Source of the DNA: Castor canadensis
Taxonomy: Eukaryota; Chordata; Mammalia; Rodentia; Castoridae
DNA: 64,000 nt
Assembly: GCF_047511655.1 (NCBI RefSeq)
Contig: NC_133387.1
Span: 45,426,853-45,490,852, forward strand
Reading direction: 5' to 3'
Shown here: one piece after another, positions 63,376 through 64,000 of the stretch
How the letters are laid out: each line of letters starts with the position of its first letter
Numbering within the stretch: position 1 is the first letter of the stretch
Made by a program: the position numbers and the translations under genes
Notes under the pieces: model-generated
Databases searched by the model: none
What the model saw: only the letters and a program-made list of their open reading frames with translations
Told to the model about the DNA's origin: nothing

Positions 63376-63680
63376 GGCTGAGTGCAGTGACTCATGCCTA
63401 TAATCCCACTTACTTGGGAGGCAGAGGTTGGAAGGATTGCAGTTCATCACCACCCCAGGTAAAAAATTAGTGAGACCCCCCCATCTCAATAAATAATCTG
63501 GGCATGGTGACATTCCTCTGGAACCCCAAGTATGCAGGGTTAGGTAGGAGGATCATGGTCTGAGTCTGGCCTGAGGCAAAAATGTAAGACTCTACCCAGA
63601 GTTGTTGGTGTGACTCAAGGGTAATGTACTTCCCTAGCAAGCATAAGACCCTGAATTAAAGCCCCAGTACTGAAAAAAAA
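63376..63680 (+). mobile_element. Composite SINE (two B1-like units plus ID tail)
   Basis: gtgcagtgactcatgcctat, a second unit starting ctgggcatggtgacattcct, then the ID part (gtgactcaagggtaatgtac, cctgaattaaagccccagta) and an A-run. Confidence 0.9.
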
Positions 63681-64000
63681 GTAGGTTGTGTAAAAGTAAA
63701 GTAGTAGAGAGTGAGTGACTTTGATCAGCCCCTAGGGTCTCATAATCCTTGAAGCGTGGCTAAATCCAGGGCAGCTTCAGTGGGAATTGGCTTTTTCTTT
63801 GACGCTGGTTGTGGATATACGAGAACTTTCCTGGATATTATTTTTATCAAAGTAGGTAATACATTTTTTGTTTTGGAAGTAAGTAAAGTGAGAAGTCAAT
63901 ATGAGTTGACATTTTCAGAAGTTTATGATTATGATAATAAACTCAAAGGAAGTCATCATACATCTCTAAGACTTTGCAAAAATACATATCAAATATCAGG
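63681..64000. other. Window end, nothing recognised
   Basis: AT-rich intergenic sequence. Confidence 0.35.

Noticed and set aside
23530-64000. TAC1 or another neighbouring gene expected from synteny
   Set aside because: I looked for coding exons, especially of TAC1, and saw none; the gene probably lies beyond the window.

Overview
The window is vertebrate nuclear DNA, almost certainly from a rodent. It is rich in interspersed repeats and has one intact multi-exon gene with GT-AG introns and a CpG-island promoter. The repeats point to a beaver-like (Castor) or closely related lineage: L1 elements, MaLR-type LTRs, B1-like SINEs, and above all a composite SINE in which one or two 7SL-derived (B1-like) units are joined to an ID-like tRNA tail. 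The species call is inference from repeat style, not from a search.

The only intact protein-coding gene is ASNS, glutamine-dependent asparagine synthetase, on the + strand. Its CpG-island promoter lies around 6,290-6,850 and keeps the paired amino-acid/ER-stress response elements known from human ASNS. The first non-coding exon ends at 6,575. Eleven coding exons run from ATG 9,503 to TAG 23,383, and a poly(A) signal sits at 23,501. The spliced coding length is 1,686 nt, giving 561 residues, the same as the human enzyme. Every splice phase closes and the catalytic motifs are present.

Upstream (1-6,280) lie a decayed L1 3' end, a probable solo LTR, SINEs and a second LTR-like segment about 0.5 kb from the promoter. 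The introns hold SINEs, two Tigger-like DNA transposons (one with a second transposon and a SINE nested inside it), MaLR LTRs and a 155-bp direct duplication.

Downstream (23,530-64,000) is a gene desert. From human gene order I infer it is the interval towards TAC1, which is not reached. Its main contents are a nearly full-length but dead L1 on the - strand (39,532-46,448) with a 14-bp target-site duplication, and a decayed intronless HSPA8-type HSP70 pseudogene (about 47,650-49,451, - strand) that was later hit by a 71-bp L1 fragment. Older L1, MIR and MaLR remnants, several perfect inverted repeats and microsatellites make up the rest. I found no CRISPR, true tRNA or rRNA gene, and no convincing new biological system; the most unusual items are structural.
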